The translations under genes and the position numbers were made by a program. 37,478 nt of DNA from Pseudomonadota bacterium. Its GTDB lineage: Bacteria > Pseudomonadota > Alphaproteobacteria > GCA-2731375. Where the stretch lies: the NCBI GenBank assembly GCA_027623205.1, contig JAQBYC010000039.1, positions 1 through 37,478 of the forward strand, given 5' to 3'. This document shows, piece by piece, positions 28,081 through 35,846 of this stretch (the stretch's first letter is position 1; each line of letters begins with the position of its first letter). A model generated the notes under the pieces. The model saw only the letters and a list, made by a program, of their open reading frames with translations. It searched no databases and was not told the origin of the DNA.

Positions 28081-28457
28081 CAGTGCTGCCCAGCGGTCAG
28101 GGCTTCGTAGGTGGCCTTGTCCAACAAATCATCCAATTCCTTTGGGTCGCTCAAGCGTATTTTGAAAAACCAGCCATCGCCCATGGCGTCCGCGTTTATC
28201 CTGGCCGGATCATCGACCAGTTCCTCGTTGCTTTCGGTGATTTCACCGCTGACCGGCGCATAAATCTCGGACGCGGCCTTGACCGATTCCACCACCGCCA
28301 CTTCGTCACTCTGGGACACTTCCGTGCCCGGCTCCGGCAGTTCCACGTAAACGATGTCGCCCAGCTGTTCCTGGGCGAACTCGCTGATGCCGCAGGTGCC
28401 GATATCGCCTTCAACCTCGATCCATTCGTGGTCCTCGGTGTAGTAAATCTCGCTCAT
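28080..28457 (-). CDS. gcvH: glycine cleavage system H protein
   Basis: Lipoyl carrier that shuttles the aminomethyl group between P, T and L proteins, 125 residues. [14 protein letters not shown] at the N-terminus and the lipoylation site [19 protein letters not shown] (lipoyl lysine K60) are standard. The ribosome binding site AGGAGG lies about eight bases upstream of the ATG. A 36-base gap separates it from gcvT. No dedicated L protein is in the operon; the disulfide reductase at 5302-6717 lacks the Lpd His-Pro motif and is not a convincing candidate. Confidence 0.97.
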   Translation of the reverse strand: MSEIYYTEDHEWIEVEGDIGTCGISEFAQEQLGDIVYVELPEPGTEVSQSDEVAVVESVKAASEIYAPVSGEITESNEELVDDPARINADAMGDGWFFKIRLSDPKELDDLLDKATYEALTAGQH

Positions 28458-28493
28458 GGTCGTTTCCTCCTGTAATTGTCCGACAAATTTCCC

Positions 28494-29639
28494 CTAACCG
28501 CGATGATAGCGGGCAGGCACAAAGGGCATTTTGGCCACCTGGGCCGGAAGGGTCCTGCCGCGCACCACGAGGCCCAGGGGGGTGCCCTGCCCGGCATGCG
28601 GCGCGGCGACATAGCCCATGGCGAGGGGGCCGCCGAAACTGGGGCCAAAGCCGCCCGAGGTTATGGCGCCAATGGCCGCGCCCGCGCTGTCGAGGATCGC
28701 CGCACCTTCCCGCGCCGGGGCCCGGCCTTCGGGCAGAACGCCGACCCGTTTTCGGGCCGGGCCATCCCGCAATTGGGCCTGAATGACAGCGTCACCGGGG
28801 AAGCCGCCTTCGTCGCGCCGGCGCTTTTGGATTGACCAGTTCAGACCGGCCTCGACCGGCGTGGTCGTGGCGTCGATGTCATGGCCATGCAGGCACAGGC
28901 CGGCTTCCAGGCGCAGACTGTCACGGGCCCCCAGACCGATCGGTTCGACCGCTTCCGCCGCCAGCAACAGACGCGCCAGTTCCTCGGCCCGGGTGCCTGG
29001 CATGGCAATCTCAAAGCCGTCTTCCCCGGTATAGCCCGCGCGGGAAACATAGCAATCCACGCCACCAATGTTGATCGCCATTGCCGTCATGAACAGCAGG
29101 TTTTCCGCACCCGGGGCCAAACGGGCCATGACCGCCGCCGCGCCGGGGCCCTGCAGGGCCAGCAAGGCGTCGCCGCTGCGGTGTTCCACCGTGATGCCGG
29201 CCGGCAGGGCGGCCTCGATATGGGCCAGATCGGCCGCCTTGTTGGCGCCATTGACGACCAGCAACAGGCAATCGCCGGCATTGGTCACGATCAGATCGTC
29301 AATGATGCCGCCCCGGTCGTTGGTCAGTTGGCTGTAACGCATCGCACCGGGCGCCAGGCCGGCGATATCCGCCGGCAGCAGGCTTTCCAGGGCCGCCGCC
29401 CGGCCGGCGCCATGCAGGCGCAGCTGCCCCATGTGGGAGACATCGAACAGGCCGGCGACGGCACGGGTATGCTTGTGTTCGCCCAGGATGCCCAGGGGGA
29501 AATTCACCGCCATCTCATAACCGGCGAAGGGCACCATCTTGCCGCCCAGTTCCACCTGCAGGCCATGCAGCGGGGTTTTCTTCAGGGCCCCTTGCGGGTC
29601 CCCGCCGTCAGGCGCCTTCTGGTCAGGCGGGTTGCCCAT
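28494..29639 (-). CDS. gcvT: aminomethyltransferase (glycine cleavage T protein)
   Basis: Transfers the methylene group from aminomethyl-GcvH to tetrahydrofolate, releasing ammonia. The protein has 381 residues. Family blocks are MVPFAGYEMAVNFPLGILGEHKHTRAVAGLFDVSHMGQL, the NDRGGIIDDLIV loop and YTGEDGFEI; the C-terminal beta-barrel domain follows. The ATG ending at 29639 is chosen because GGAGG lies five bases upstream; the open frame beyond it runs into the riboswitch and has no similarity. It is the first gene of the operon and directly controlled by the leader. Confidence 0.96.
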   Translation of the reverse strand: MGNPPDQKAPDGGDPQGALKKTPLHGLQVELGGKMVPFAGYEMAVNFPLGILGEHKHTRAVAGLFDVSHMGQLRLHGAGRAAALESLLPADIAGLAPGAMRYSQLTNDRGGIIDDLIVTNAGDCLLLVVNGANKAADLAHIEAALPAGITVEHRSGDALLALQGPGAAAVMARLAPGAENLLFMTAMAINIGGVDCYVSRAGYTGEDGFEIAMPGTRAEELARLLLAAEAVEPIGLGARDSLRLEAGLCLHGHDIDATTTPVEAGLNWSIQKRRRDEGGFPGDAVIQAQLRDGPARKRVGVLPEGRAPAREGAAILDSAGAAIGAITSGGFGPSFGGPLAMGYVAAPHAGQGTPLGLVVRGRTLPAQVAKMPFVPARYHRG

Positions 29640-29684
29640 CCGATCCTCCAACAATATCCGGCGCGGCCTCCACCATGGAGTCCA

Positions 29685-29965
29685 CCGCCCCCAATCTGTC
29701 GTCGGACCTGAGAGAGTTCGTTCCACCCTGATCAGCCGGTCGTGACGGCCCATCAATCGGCAAAACCTTGCCCCTTCGGTGAGGCGCGTTTTCCGTGCCA
29801 GGGCGCATCCGCCCAGGGCACTTCCGTGGTCGCGCCTGCTTTCCAGAGTGACATCTCCCCGCGGTCCATGGGCCTGAGAGTTTGCGGGGTGCTTGCTCCT
29901 TCGGCGTCAAACCAACATCCAGGCAACCGACATGGACATTTTGTTTGAACTCTCCCGCGAGGTTC
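29685..29965 (-). promoter_or_regulatory. tandem glycine riboswitch in the gcvT leader
   Basis: On the minus strand, aptamer 1 runs from about 29963 to 29840: GCGGGAGAG, then GCCGAAGGAGCAAG, then AAACTCTCAGG and a closing CACTCTGGAAAG. Aptamer 2 follows, with ACCGAAGGGGCAAGG, then ACTCTCTCAGGTCCGACGACAG ending near 29690. These are the conserved elements of the glycine riboswitch, whose tandem form usually switches on gcv genes when glycine is plentiful. A small inverted repeat (CTCCA/TGGAG) lies between aptamer 2 and the gcvT ribosome binding site GGAGG and could be the expression platform. Ends are approximate; aptamer 2 has an enlarged, less regular internal arm. Confidence 0.88.
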
Positions 29966-30018
29966 ATCTGTCTGGCCGCCAGAACCGGCACCACAAGCCG
30001 GCCACGGGCGGTAACCGA

Positions 30019-30046
30019 ATGATAGGCGGACCGGACGGGGAGTCAA
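30019..30046 (-). promoter_or_regulatory. sigma70-type promoter of the gcv operon
   Basis: On the minus strand TTGACT (30041-30046) and TATCAT (30019-30024) are separated by 16 bases. Transcription would start near 30012, about 50 bases upstream of the first riboswitch aptamer, a sensible geometry. Visual match only. Confidence 0.7.
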
Positions 30047-30118
30047 CGGCGCATTGGCAAGGCCCATGCCTGCCGCCAAAATACCGCCTTCCGGGCCCCG
30101 CCGGATCGCGCGCTATTC

Positions 30119-30220
30119 GAGCAATTTTCAATCAATTGGATTCGCTTTAGCGATCCAAGCGATTGGTTCAATAGCTCTTTTCTTAAGAGTCCGGGCATGT
30201 TTAGAAGAAACATGCTCTAG
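30119..30220. repeat. about 100-bp compound palindromic extragenic element
   Basis: AT-rich segment with three nested stem-loops and related ends (GAGCAATTTT at the left, the complement of GAGCATGTTT at the right). The stems are GGAT-t-CGCT/AGCGATCC with flanking CAATC/GATTG (30129-30165), CTCTT/AAGAG near 30174-30188, and a perfect 8-bp GCATGTTT/AAACATGC at about 30195-30215. Its right end supplies the TAG stop of the lipoprotein gene, and the last stem may terminate that transcript. It resembles REP/MITE-type elements of alphaproteobacteria; only one full copy is present here. Confidence 0.55.
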
Positions 30221-30762
30221 TAGCCCTGGCCGCGATTCTGTTGCAGTTGCCGTTCGTTCAATTGCAAACCGACGATGATTTCATAGTCGGTCCCGCTTTC
30301 GTTGTCTTTCAGGAAGACGGTTTGCTCAATCTCCTCCCGCACGCCGGCCCGGCGGTTGGTTGCCGAAAACCTGATCTCGCTCTGAAACTCCTTCTTGGCC
30401 ATGATGTTCTGGGCCTTGTCAATAATGGCCACGAAGAACGGTACATTTGCGCCGCCCACCGTGAAGGCGGGACCACGTTGGGCCGCGAGATCGATCGCGG
30501 CCACCACGCGCACATAATTCTTGGCGTAACTGCAGGTCGTTTTAATGTCGAGAACCCGCGCCTCGAACAGCACGTCGGTCAAATCCCTGCCCGGCCCATC
30601 CTTGTACTCGGTCATCTTGGCGGCCTCGTTCAACAGGGAAACCCGGGGACAGTCCTTGGGGCTGCCGGTCTGGAACAGGGCGCAGCCCAAAAGCGTCACG
30701 GCGGCAAGGCCAAGCAGAACGGCCACCCTGACGGCATTGCGGAGTCGTTTCATGTTCATCAT
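30217..30762 (-). CDS. small exported lipoprotein, function unknown
   Basis: Protein of about 181 residues with a signal peptide (MKRLRN then [14 protein letters not shown]) and a lipobox LLGC (Cys27 from the ATG ending at 30762), so it is probably anchored in the inner or outer membrane facing the periplasm. The mature part is beta-rich, with [41 protein letters not shown] and [19 protein letters not shown]; the pattern looks like an immunoglobulin-like periplasmic domain, but no family is assigned. Three Met codons (30762, 30759, 30753) could start it. A larger open frame upstream is antisense to ispH and is not part of the gene. Divergent from ispH. Confidence 0.75.
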   Translation of the reverse strand: MMNMKRLRNAVRVAVLLGLAAVTLLGCALFQTGSPKDCPRVSLLNEAAKMTEYKDGPGRDLTDVLFEARVLDIKTTCSYAKNYVRVVAAIDLAAQRGPAFTVGGANVPFFVAIIDKAQNIMAKKEFQSEIRFSATNRRAGVREEIEQTVFLKDNESGTDYEIIVGLQLNERQLQQNRGQGY

Positions 30763-30800
30763 GCTAAATCGGAGGTCACTATGAATGTCCAAGCTGCAAT

Positions 30801-30828
30801 TTGTACCAGAGCTTATTCGGAGTATATA
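30801..30828 (+). promoter_or_regulatory. possible promoter of ispH
   Basis: TTGTAC at 30801-30806 and TATATA at 30823-30828 are separated by 16 bases, with start near 30836. This lies between the two possible ispH starts and therefore supports the downstream ATG at 30865. Visual match only. Confidence 0.5.
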
Positions 30829-30864
30829 GGGCCATTCGACGGCAACCTGGTCATCAAGGGCAAT

Positions 30865-31809
30865 ATGAGCAAACGAGCGGTCACAATACTGCTGGCGGCG
30901 CCGCGGGGCTTTTGCGCCGGCGTTGACCGGGCCATTCAAATCGTTGAACTGGCCCTGGAACGCTATGGGGCGCCGGTATATGTGCGCCATGAAATCGTCC
31001 ATAACCGTTATGTGGTGGAAGGTCTGGAGCGCCGGGGCGCGATCTTCATCGACGAGCTGGAGCAGGTGCCCGACGGCGGCAGGGTTATTTTTTCGGCCCA
31101 TGGGGTCGCAAAATCCGTCCCCGACGACGCCCGGCGCCGGGGGCTCGCTTTTCTGGACGCCACCTGCCCCTTGGTGACCAAGGTGCACCGCGAGGCGGAA
31201 AACCACCATGCCAAGGGCCGCCATGTGGTCATGCTGGGCCATGCCGGCCACCCGGAGGCCGTGGGCACCATGGGACAACTGCCCACCGGCGCCATGACCC
31301 TGTTGCAATCCGCCGCCGAGGCCGAGACCTTCCAGCCGCCTGCAGGCGCGCAAATCGCCTATATTACCCAGACCACCTTGTCCGTTGACGACACCGCCAG
31401 CGCCGTCGATGTCCTGAACCGGCGGTTTCCCGATCTGGCCGGCCCGCGCAAGGGTGACATCTGTTACGCCACGACCAACCGGCAGGCGGCGGTCAAGGCC
31501 ATAGCCGGCCGCTGTGACGGCCTGTTCGTCATTGGCGCGCCCAACTCGTCGAACTCCCGGCGTCTGGTGGAAGTGGCGGACGGCATGGGCTGCGGCTACA
31601 GCCGTTTGATCCAGCGGGCCGACGATATAGTCTGGGCCGATCTGGCGGACCGGCGCCGCATTGGCATTTCCGCCGGCGCCTCGGCCCCGGAAGTGCTGGT
31701 GGAGGAGGTCATCGCGGCGTTTCGCCAACGCTTTGAGGTCAGCATCGAACAGATCACCACGGCGAGCGAGGATATGGAGTTCAAATTACCGGCGGAACTG
31801 CGCGCCTAG
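30865..31809 (+). CDS. ispH: 4-hydroxy-3-methylbut-2-enyl diphosphate reductase
   Basis: Last enzyme of the MEP isoprenoid pathway, giving IPP and DMAPP; an iron-sulfur enzyme of 314 residues from this start. The three cluster cysteines are C17 ([12 protein letters not shown]), C101 ([11 protein letters not shown]) and C200 ([11 protein letters not shown]). Other conserved pieces are EIVHN and [16 protein letters not shown]. The ATG at 30865 follows AAGGGC and gives the usual length and N-terminus. An in-frame ATG at 30781 has a stronger GGAGGT site and would add 28 residues, but a likely promoter lies between the two. It heads ispH-thrB-rnhA, an order seen in alphaproteobacteria. Confidence 0.95.
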   Translation: MSKRAVTILLAAPRGFCAGVDRAIQIVELALERYGAPVYVRHEIVHNRYVVEGLERRGAIFIDELEQVPDGGRVIFSAHGVAKSVPDDARRRGLAFLDATCPLVTKVHREAENHHAKGRHVVMLGHAGHPEAVGTMGQLPTGAMTLLQSAAEAETFQPPAGAQIAYITQTTLSVDDTASAVDVLNRRFPDLAGPRKGDICYATTNRQAAVKAIAGRCDGLFVIGAPNSSNSRRLVEVADGMGCGYSRLIQRADDIVWADLADRRRIGISAGASAPEVLVEEVIAAFRQRFEVSIEQITTASEDMEFKLPAELRA

Positions 31810-31837
31810 GCGGGCGCCAAATCGGGCAACGGTGGCC

Positions 31838-32803
31838 ATGGCGGTCTATACGGATATCGATGATGACGAGCTGCGTGACTTCGTGGCGGAATATGATATC
31901 GGCACGGTCACCGGGTGCAAGGGCATCGCCGAAGGGGTGGAGAACACCAACTACCTGCTGCAGACCGATCGGGGCAGCTTTATCCTGACAATTTATGAAA
32001 AGCGGGTCGACGCCCGGGACCTGCCGTTCTTCCTCGACCTGCTGGATCATCTCGCCGGCCGCGGGGTGCCCTGCCCGCCGACCATCCACGGCCGCGACGG
32101 CCGCGCCCTGCGCCAGGTGGCGGGCAAGCCGGCCGCCGTGGTGACCTTTCTACAAGGGATCTGGCCCAAGCGCCCGACGGCGGTGCATTGCGCGGAGGTC
32201 GGCGCCGCCCTGGCGCGCCTGCATCTGGCCGGACAGGATTTTACCCAAACCCGGCGGAATGCCCTGTCACTGGACGGCTGGGCGCAACTGGTCGAGGCCA
32301 CGGCGTCCCGGGCGGACGAGGTCGCCGCGGGCCTGGGCGCGGAAATCGAGCGGGAAATCGACGATCTGTCCCGGCAATGGCCAACCGATCTTGCCACCGG
32401 CGTGATCCATGCGGATCTGTTTCCCGACAATGTCTTTTTCATGGGCGACAAGCTGACCGGCCTGATCGATTTCTATTTCGCCTGTACCGATGCCCTGGCC
32501 TACGACCTGGCAATCTGTCTGAACGCCTGGTGTTTCGAGCGGAGCGCCGAGTTCAACAGTACCAAGGCCCGGCGCCTGTTGTCCGCCTATCGCCAGGTCC
32601 GCCCGGTCAGCGATGCGGAAATCGCCGCCTTGCCGCTGCTGGCCCGGGGCGCGGCCCTGCGCTTTCTGCTGACCCGCCTGTATGACTGGTTGAACCAGGT
32701 TGACGGCGCCATGGTCAAGCCCAAGGACCCACTGGAATATCTGCACAAAATGCGCTTTCACCGCCGCATAGACGGCCCCGGCGCCTATGGCCTGGATTAT
32801 TAG
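31838..32803 (+). CDS. thrB: homoserine kinase (APH-fold, ThrB type II)
   Basis: Phosphorylates homoserine in threonine synthesis, 321 residues. It belongs to the aminoglycoside-phosphotransferase-like homoserine kinases of alphaproteobacteria, not the GHMP type. Evidence is [50 protein letters not shown] (ATP-binding lobe), [13 protein letters not shown] (catalytic loop, D and N) and [28 protein letters not shown] (metal-binding D). ATG 31838 is chosen from this conserved N-terminus. It starts 28 bases after ispH; its stop overlaps the rnhA GTG start. Confidence 0.95.
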   Translation: MAVYTDIDDDELRDFVAEYDIGTVTGCKGIAEGVENTNYLLQTDRGSFILTIYEKRVDARDLPFFLDLLDHLAGRGVPCPPTIHGRDGRALRQVAGKPAAVVTFLQGIWPKRPTAVHCAEVGAALARLHLAGQDFTQTRRNALSLDGWAQLVEATASRADEVAAGLGAEIEREIDDLSRQWPTDLATGVIHADLFPDNVFFMGDKLTGLIDFYFACTDALAYDLAICLNAWCFERSAEFNSTKARRLLSAYRQVRPVSDAEIAALPLLARGAALRFLLTRLYDWLNQVDGAMVKPKDPLEYLHKMRFHRRIDGPGAYGLDY

Positions 32804-33249
32804 TGCCCATGGACAGGGTGGTGATCTATACCGATGGCGCCTGCTCCGGCAATCCAGGTCCGGGGGGCTGGGGTGCGCTGCTGCGGTTCGGCGCCCATGA
32901 GCGGGAATTAAAGGGCGGCGAGCCCGGCACCACCAACAACCGCATGGAAATGCTGGCCGCGATCGAAGCCCTGGAAGCCCTGAAACGGCCCTGCCGGGTC
33001 GACCTGCATACGGACAGCACCTACCTGCGCGACGGCATCACCAAATGGATTATCAACTGGAAGCGCAACGGCTGGAGAACCGCCGCCAAAAAGCCGGTCA
33101 AGAACGTGGACCTGTGGCGGCGCCTGGAAACCGCCATGGAACGGCACCAGATGACCTGGCATTGGGTCAAGGGCCATGCCGGCCACCCCGGCAACGAAGC
33201 CGCCGACGCCCTGGCCCGGCAGGGCCTGGATGCCTACGGCCGGTTGTAA
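32803..33249 (+). CDS. rnhA: ribonuclease HI
   Basis: Degrades the RNA strand of RNA-DNA hybrids, 148 residues. The four metal-binding acidic residues are present: D11 in [17 protein letters not shown]49 in [14 protein letters not shown]71 in [11 protein letters not shown] and D135 in [11 protein letters not shown]. The basic handle [19 protein letters not shown] is also there. The start is GTG 32803, overlapping the thrB stop (TAGTG), or ATG 32809. Downstream, 33250-33354 shows no gene. Confidence 0.97.
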   Translation: MPMDRVVIYTDGACSGNPGPGGWGALLRFGAHERELKGGEPGTTNNRMEMLAAIEALEALKRPCRVDLHTDSTYLRDGITKWIINWKRNGWRTAAKKPVKNVDLWRRLETAMERHQMTWHWVKGHAGHPGNEAADALARQGLDAYGRL

Positions 33250-33354
33250 TACCTAGCGATACACTTTGGGCATGGCTTCACCGGGCGGAGGGGACGGGCC
33301 TGCCCGGCTTTCGTTTGCTACGGTCCCAAACGTGCGCACGCACATAAGCGGGAG

Positions 33355-33487
33355 TCAGACCAGTTCGCCCAGAAATTTTCTTGCGCCTTTGACGACCAGC
33401 GCGTCCAACCTTTCGGTGAACCACTCTACGATGGGCGTGAGCACAGGCATATCCTGTGCTTTTTGCTGTCGCCCTTGATCTCGCCCC
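33355..33487 (-). pseudogene. remnant of a cyclase/ATPase-TPR protein C-terminus
   Basis: The minus strand encodes GRDQGRQQKAQDMPVLTPIV and then EWFTERLDALVVKGARKFLGELV before a stop at 33355. This resembles the extreme C-terminus (RDQGRR-EA, L-API--WFTEGFD, AK-LL-EL) of large class III adenylate-cyclase/AAA-ATPase TPR proteins common in alphaproteobacteria. Nothing upstream of RDQGR matches, and a neighbouring frame reads TLW just before it, suggesting a frameshift and deletion. The family match is from memory, with no search. The rest of the 295-base gap between rnhA and the beta-propeller gene contains no recognisable gene, only a CGTGCGCACG palindrome at 33331-33340. Confidence 0.4.
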
Positions 33488-33544
33488 ATAATGTCAGTTT
33501 TCCCATATACCCCATGCAGATACTCGATCTTCCTGGCCCGGCGA

Positions 33545-34735
33545 TCAATGCCCAGCCAGATGATTCCACGCTGGCAGAAGAACGATGCAGTTAGGGTTGA
33601 AGCCCATGTTTTTCAACGTATCCATGGACGCCACAACCTTTTGTGCCTGGAGATCCACAACGGAAACGGAGCCATCGCGCATGCCTGGCAGGTTGATGAA
33701 GGAATTTTGCACAAAGCCGTAACGGCCATCTTTGGTCAGGCCCACGTGGTGGGCGCCCTGGCCCGTCTTTATGGATTTGACCAATTTCGGTTTTGCCGGG
33801 TCGGCCGAGAGGTCAAAAATATGCAACTGACCCGGATTGGCGGTGGTGACATACATAGTCTTGCCGCCGTTCACGAAGTATATCTCCAGCGGGACACCAC
33901 CGTCGACCGGCGCCAGATTGAAGGCCTCGGCCACATCAAAGGACTTATTGCCGGGATTCCAAATGGCCGTCCACAAGGCGGCGCCGAACATGTTGGTTGT
34001 GTAGACAATAGCGGGATCAGAGCCGGGCACCCGCAATACTTCCACCGGCGCCACGCCGGAAGGAGATTTCTTGGTGGACATTTTCAGCCTGCCCACAACC
34101 TCGTTGGTGCTGGCCTTTATGACGATCAGTTCTTCCCTCGGCGTCTTTAGATCGCCCGTAATCGTGGAGGTCACCAACAGGCGGTCAATATCGCTTAAAA
34201 CCACCAGGCCGTGGGGATTGGCGCCGGGAATATCGATCAGACCGATAATTTTGTCCGTGGCCGTGTCACCCACGTAGACGTTGCCGGAGTTCATGCAGGT
34301 CAGATACCAGATGCGATTATCTTCCGAAAACACCACGTCTTCGCCCATCTCGCACTTTGGCACGTCAATGCGTCGTAGGCGGTAGGGGAATTCATCCATT
34401 TTGAAGACATGCAGCTCCGGTTTACCCAGGGCGGTGATGTAGGCTTTTGCCATGTTGCGGTCATAAAAAATATGGTGTGCGATCAGGTCGGCGGGCAAGG
34501 GAATATCCACGAGGATCTTGCCAAAACTCGGAGCTTTGGGATCGACATCGATGATGGCGATACCTTCCCGCCTCTCCCCGCTGCCCGTTAGTTTCAGCGC
34601 CTTGAGAGACTCCGCAGGTTTGCTTTCATAATTCATCATGGCCAGAATTTCGCTGTTCGCGGCGCCGGATAGTCCCGCCATCGCAATGATCGTGGCGATC
34701 AAGGCCATCGTCGAGCCGCCGATCGGTCGTTTCAT
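33545..34735 (-). CDS. exported YncE/YVTN-type beta-propeller protein
   Basis: Protein of 396 residues with a cleavable signal peptide (MALIATIIAMAGLSGAANS) and repeated blade motifs such as NSGNVYVGDTATDKIIGLIDIPG, LIVIKASTNEVVGRLKM, GKTMYVTTANPGQLHIFDLSADP and GSVSVVDLQAQKVVASMD. It should fold as a seven-bladed propeller in the periplasm. Several His, Cys and Met positions recur near blade ends (LIAHHIFYDRN, PKCEMGEDV, NPHGLVV, GAHHVGLTKDG, and the ending WNHLAGH), which might bind metal. The ATG ending at 34735 has a GGAGCGG site upstream. It diverges from a cupredoxin-like gene across 96 bases. The enzymatic or binding role is unknown. Confidence 0.8.
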   Translation of the reverse strand: MKRPIGGSTMALIATIIAMAGLSGAANSEILAMMNYESKPAESLKALKLTGSGERREGIAIIDVDPKAPSFGKILVDIPLPADLIAHHIFYDRNMAKAYITALGKPELHVFKMDEFPYRLRRIDVPKCEMGEDVVFSEDNRIWYLTCMNSGNVYVGDTATDKIIGLIDIPGANPHGLVVLSDIDRLLVTSTITGDLKTPREELIVIKASTNEVVGRLKMSTKKSPSGVAPVEVLRVPGSDPAIVYTTNMFGAALWTAIWNPGNKSFDVAEAFNLAPVDGGVPLEIYFVNGGKTMYVTTANPGQLHIFDLSADPAKPKLVKSIKTGQGAHHVGLTKDGRYGFVQNSFINLPGMRDGSVSVVDLQAQKVVASMDTLKNMGFNPNCIVLLPAWNHLAGH

Positions 34736-34831
34736 ATTTACCGCTCCGTCAAGTCTGCTAATTTTGCATGTTCAGAGTCCATGCGGGCTAAATTAGGTTG
34801 AATGCCTATTATTTCGAAATGAAAAAAGGTT

Positions 34832-35209
34832 ATGCCAACTATGACACCTATGATCGCCCGCCGTCATTGCCTTCGTGCCATCACCGCCTGTGTTGCCGTT
34901 GGCGCCATACCGTCCGCTATTGGTCTGGCGGCGAAGAAACGCCCGGTCATCAATCTTGAAATCCGTAAGCGCAAGGTAACCGCCGACGAAAAGACCATTC
35001 GACTAACCGAGGGCGAAGAGATCCAAATCGACTGGGTCACCGATGAAGCAGTGGAGTTGCATTTACATGGTTATGACATCTATGCCTTGGCTACCCCCGA
35101 CCGAAAGGTCAGCATGTCCTTCCGGGCTCATACGGCGGGTCGTTTTCCGATCTCGGCCCACCAGTTTGGTCATCGCACCGTGATCTATCTGGAAATCTAT
35201 CCAAAGTAA
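34832..35209 (+). CDS. Tat-type exported cupredoxin-like protein
   Basis: Protein of 125 residues. The N-terminus has a twin-arginine-like signal (ARRHCLRAITACVAVGAIPSAIGLA). The mature part is beta-rich and looks like an EfeO/plastocyanin-type cupredoxin fold: LTEGEEIQIDWVTDEAVELHLHGYDIYALATPDRKVSMSFRAHTAGRFPISAHQFGHRTVIYLEIYPK. His residues occur in ELHLHGYD and SAHQFGHR, but there is no Cys ligand in the mature part, so a classical blue-copper site is unlikely. ATG 34832 or 34841 could start it; AAAAAAGGT precedes both. Paired divergently with the beta-propeller gene. A periplasmic metal-related role is inference. Confidence 0.7.
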   Translation: MPTMTPMIARRHCLRAITACVAVGAIPSAIGLAAKKRPVINLEIRKRKVTADEKTIRLTEGEEIQIDWVTDEAVELHLHGYDIYALATPDRKVSMSFRAHTAGRFPISAHQFGHRTVIYLEIYPK

Positions 35210-35228
35210 CGCCACTGCAGGAGGCACG

Positions 35229-35290
35229 CAATACTTATATCGCTGCACTATTGCCAAATTCATTTCGTAAATGCACAAATATAAGTATTG
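35229..35290. repeat. 12-bp perfect inverted repeat with 38-base interior
   Basis: CAATACTTATAT at 35229-35240 and its exact reverse complement ATATAAGTATTG at 35279-35290 bound an AT-rich interior that itself contains a 5-bp stem (CATTT-CGT-AAATG, 35261-35273). It begins 20 bases after the cupredoxin-like gene and ends about 75 bases before the transposase remnant. It could be a transcription terminator, a binding site or a very small mobile element. No T-run follows, and the large loop argues against a simple intrinsic terminator. Confidence 0.8.
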
Positions 35291-35364
35291 TGTCCCCGCA
35301 ATTGCTGAAACTGGATCGACTTGCAACACAGGGTCAGTTCAACCCCGGGGCGGTTCAACGCTCA

Positions 35365-35726
35365 TTACCTACAGCGATACTCGAGCATTCGATTGATATC
35401 GAGTGCATTGCGCCGGAGGGCATTGGCGAGGTTGTTTTCACCGTTGGCGCGGAGGATATTGAGTGCGAAGCTGCGGGCTCTGGCGAAGATGCCGGGGTTT
35501 GTTCGGATGCGGCTGGCGTCTTCTAGAGCGTGTCGCGGACATGGTGGTTTCGGTTTTCGACGCCCCAGTGGCTTCGGATCGCCACGGCGGCTTGTTCGGC
35601 GGGTATGGCCGCCGAGCAGACATAGAATGAGATTTCCTTCCGACGGTCCCACATGCCGTCTTTGGCGCGGCGGGGATCTGGGATTTGCGATAAAGGTTCA
35701 GGAATTCCAACGACATGAGTACTCAT
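35365..35726 (-). pseudogene. 3' remnant of an ISAs1-family transposase, frameshifted
   Basis: On the minus strand the first part reads EISFYVCSAAIPAEQAAVAIRSHWGVENRNHHVRDTL and stops. A second frame continues EDASRIRTNPGIFARARSFALNILRANGENNLANALRRNALDINRMLEY to the stop at 35365. Together they match the C-terminal DDE region of ISAs1-type (H-repeat-associated) transposases (IR-HW-IENR-H-VRD, EDASRIR-NPG, RSFALNILR). The break between RDTL and EDASRIR is a small indel. The 5' two thirds are missing. CAGGGTCAGTTCAAC at about 35329 may be the element end. Clearly inactive. Confidence 0.85.
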
Positions 35727-35846
35727 TTATACGAATCACGCTCCGATCGATTCAGAAAAATGCCGACTTTAAAATTCCCCAATTTGATCTAAAGTTTTTT
35801 GCGTTGAACAGCCCTGAGCTCAACCCGACCGTACTCACCCAAAACC

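Noticed and set aside
30763-31728. N-terminal extension of the lipoprotein frame to 503 codons
   Set aside because: The extension is antisense to ispH. A signal peptide and lipobox begin at the internal Met codons near 30762, which fixes the real gene.
33331-33340. Palindrome CGTGCGCACG
   Set aside because: A single 10-bp palindrome in GC-rich DNA is not evidence of a site.
33266-33478. Possible small gene on the plus strand after rnhA
   Set aside because: No ribosome binding site or recognisable protein; the opposite strand carries the more convincing cyclase/TPR remnant.
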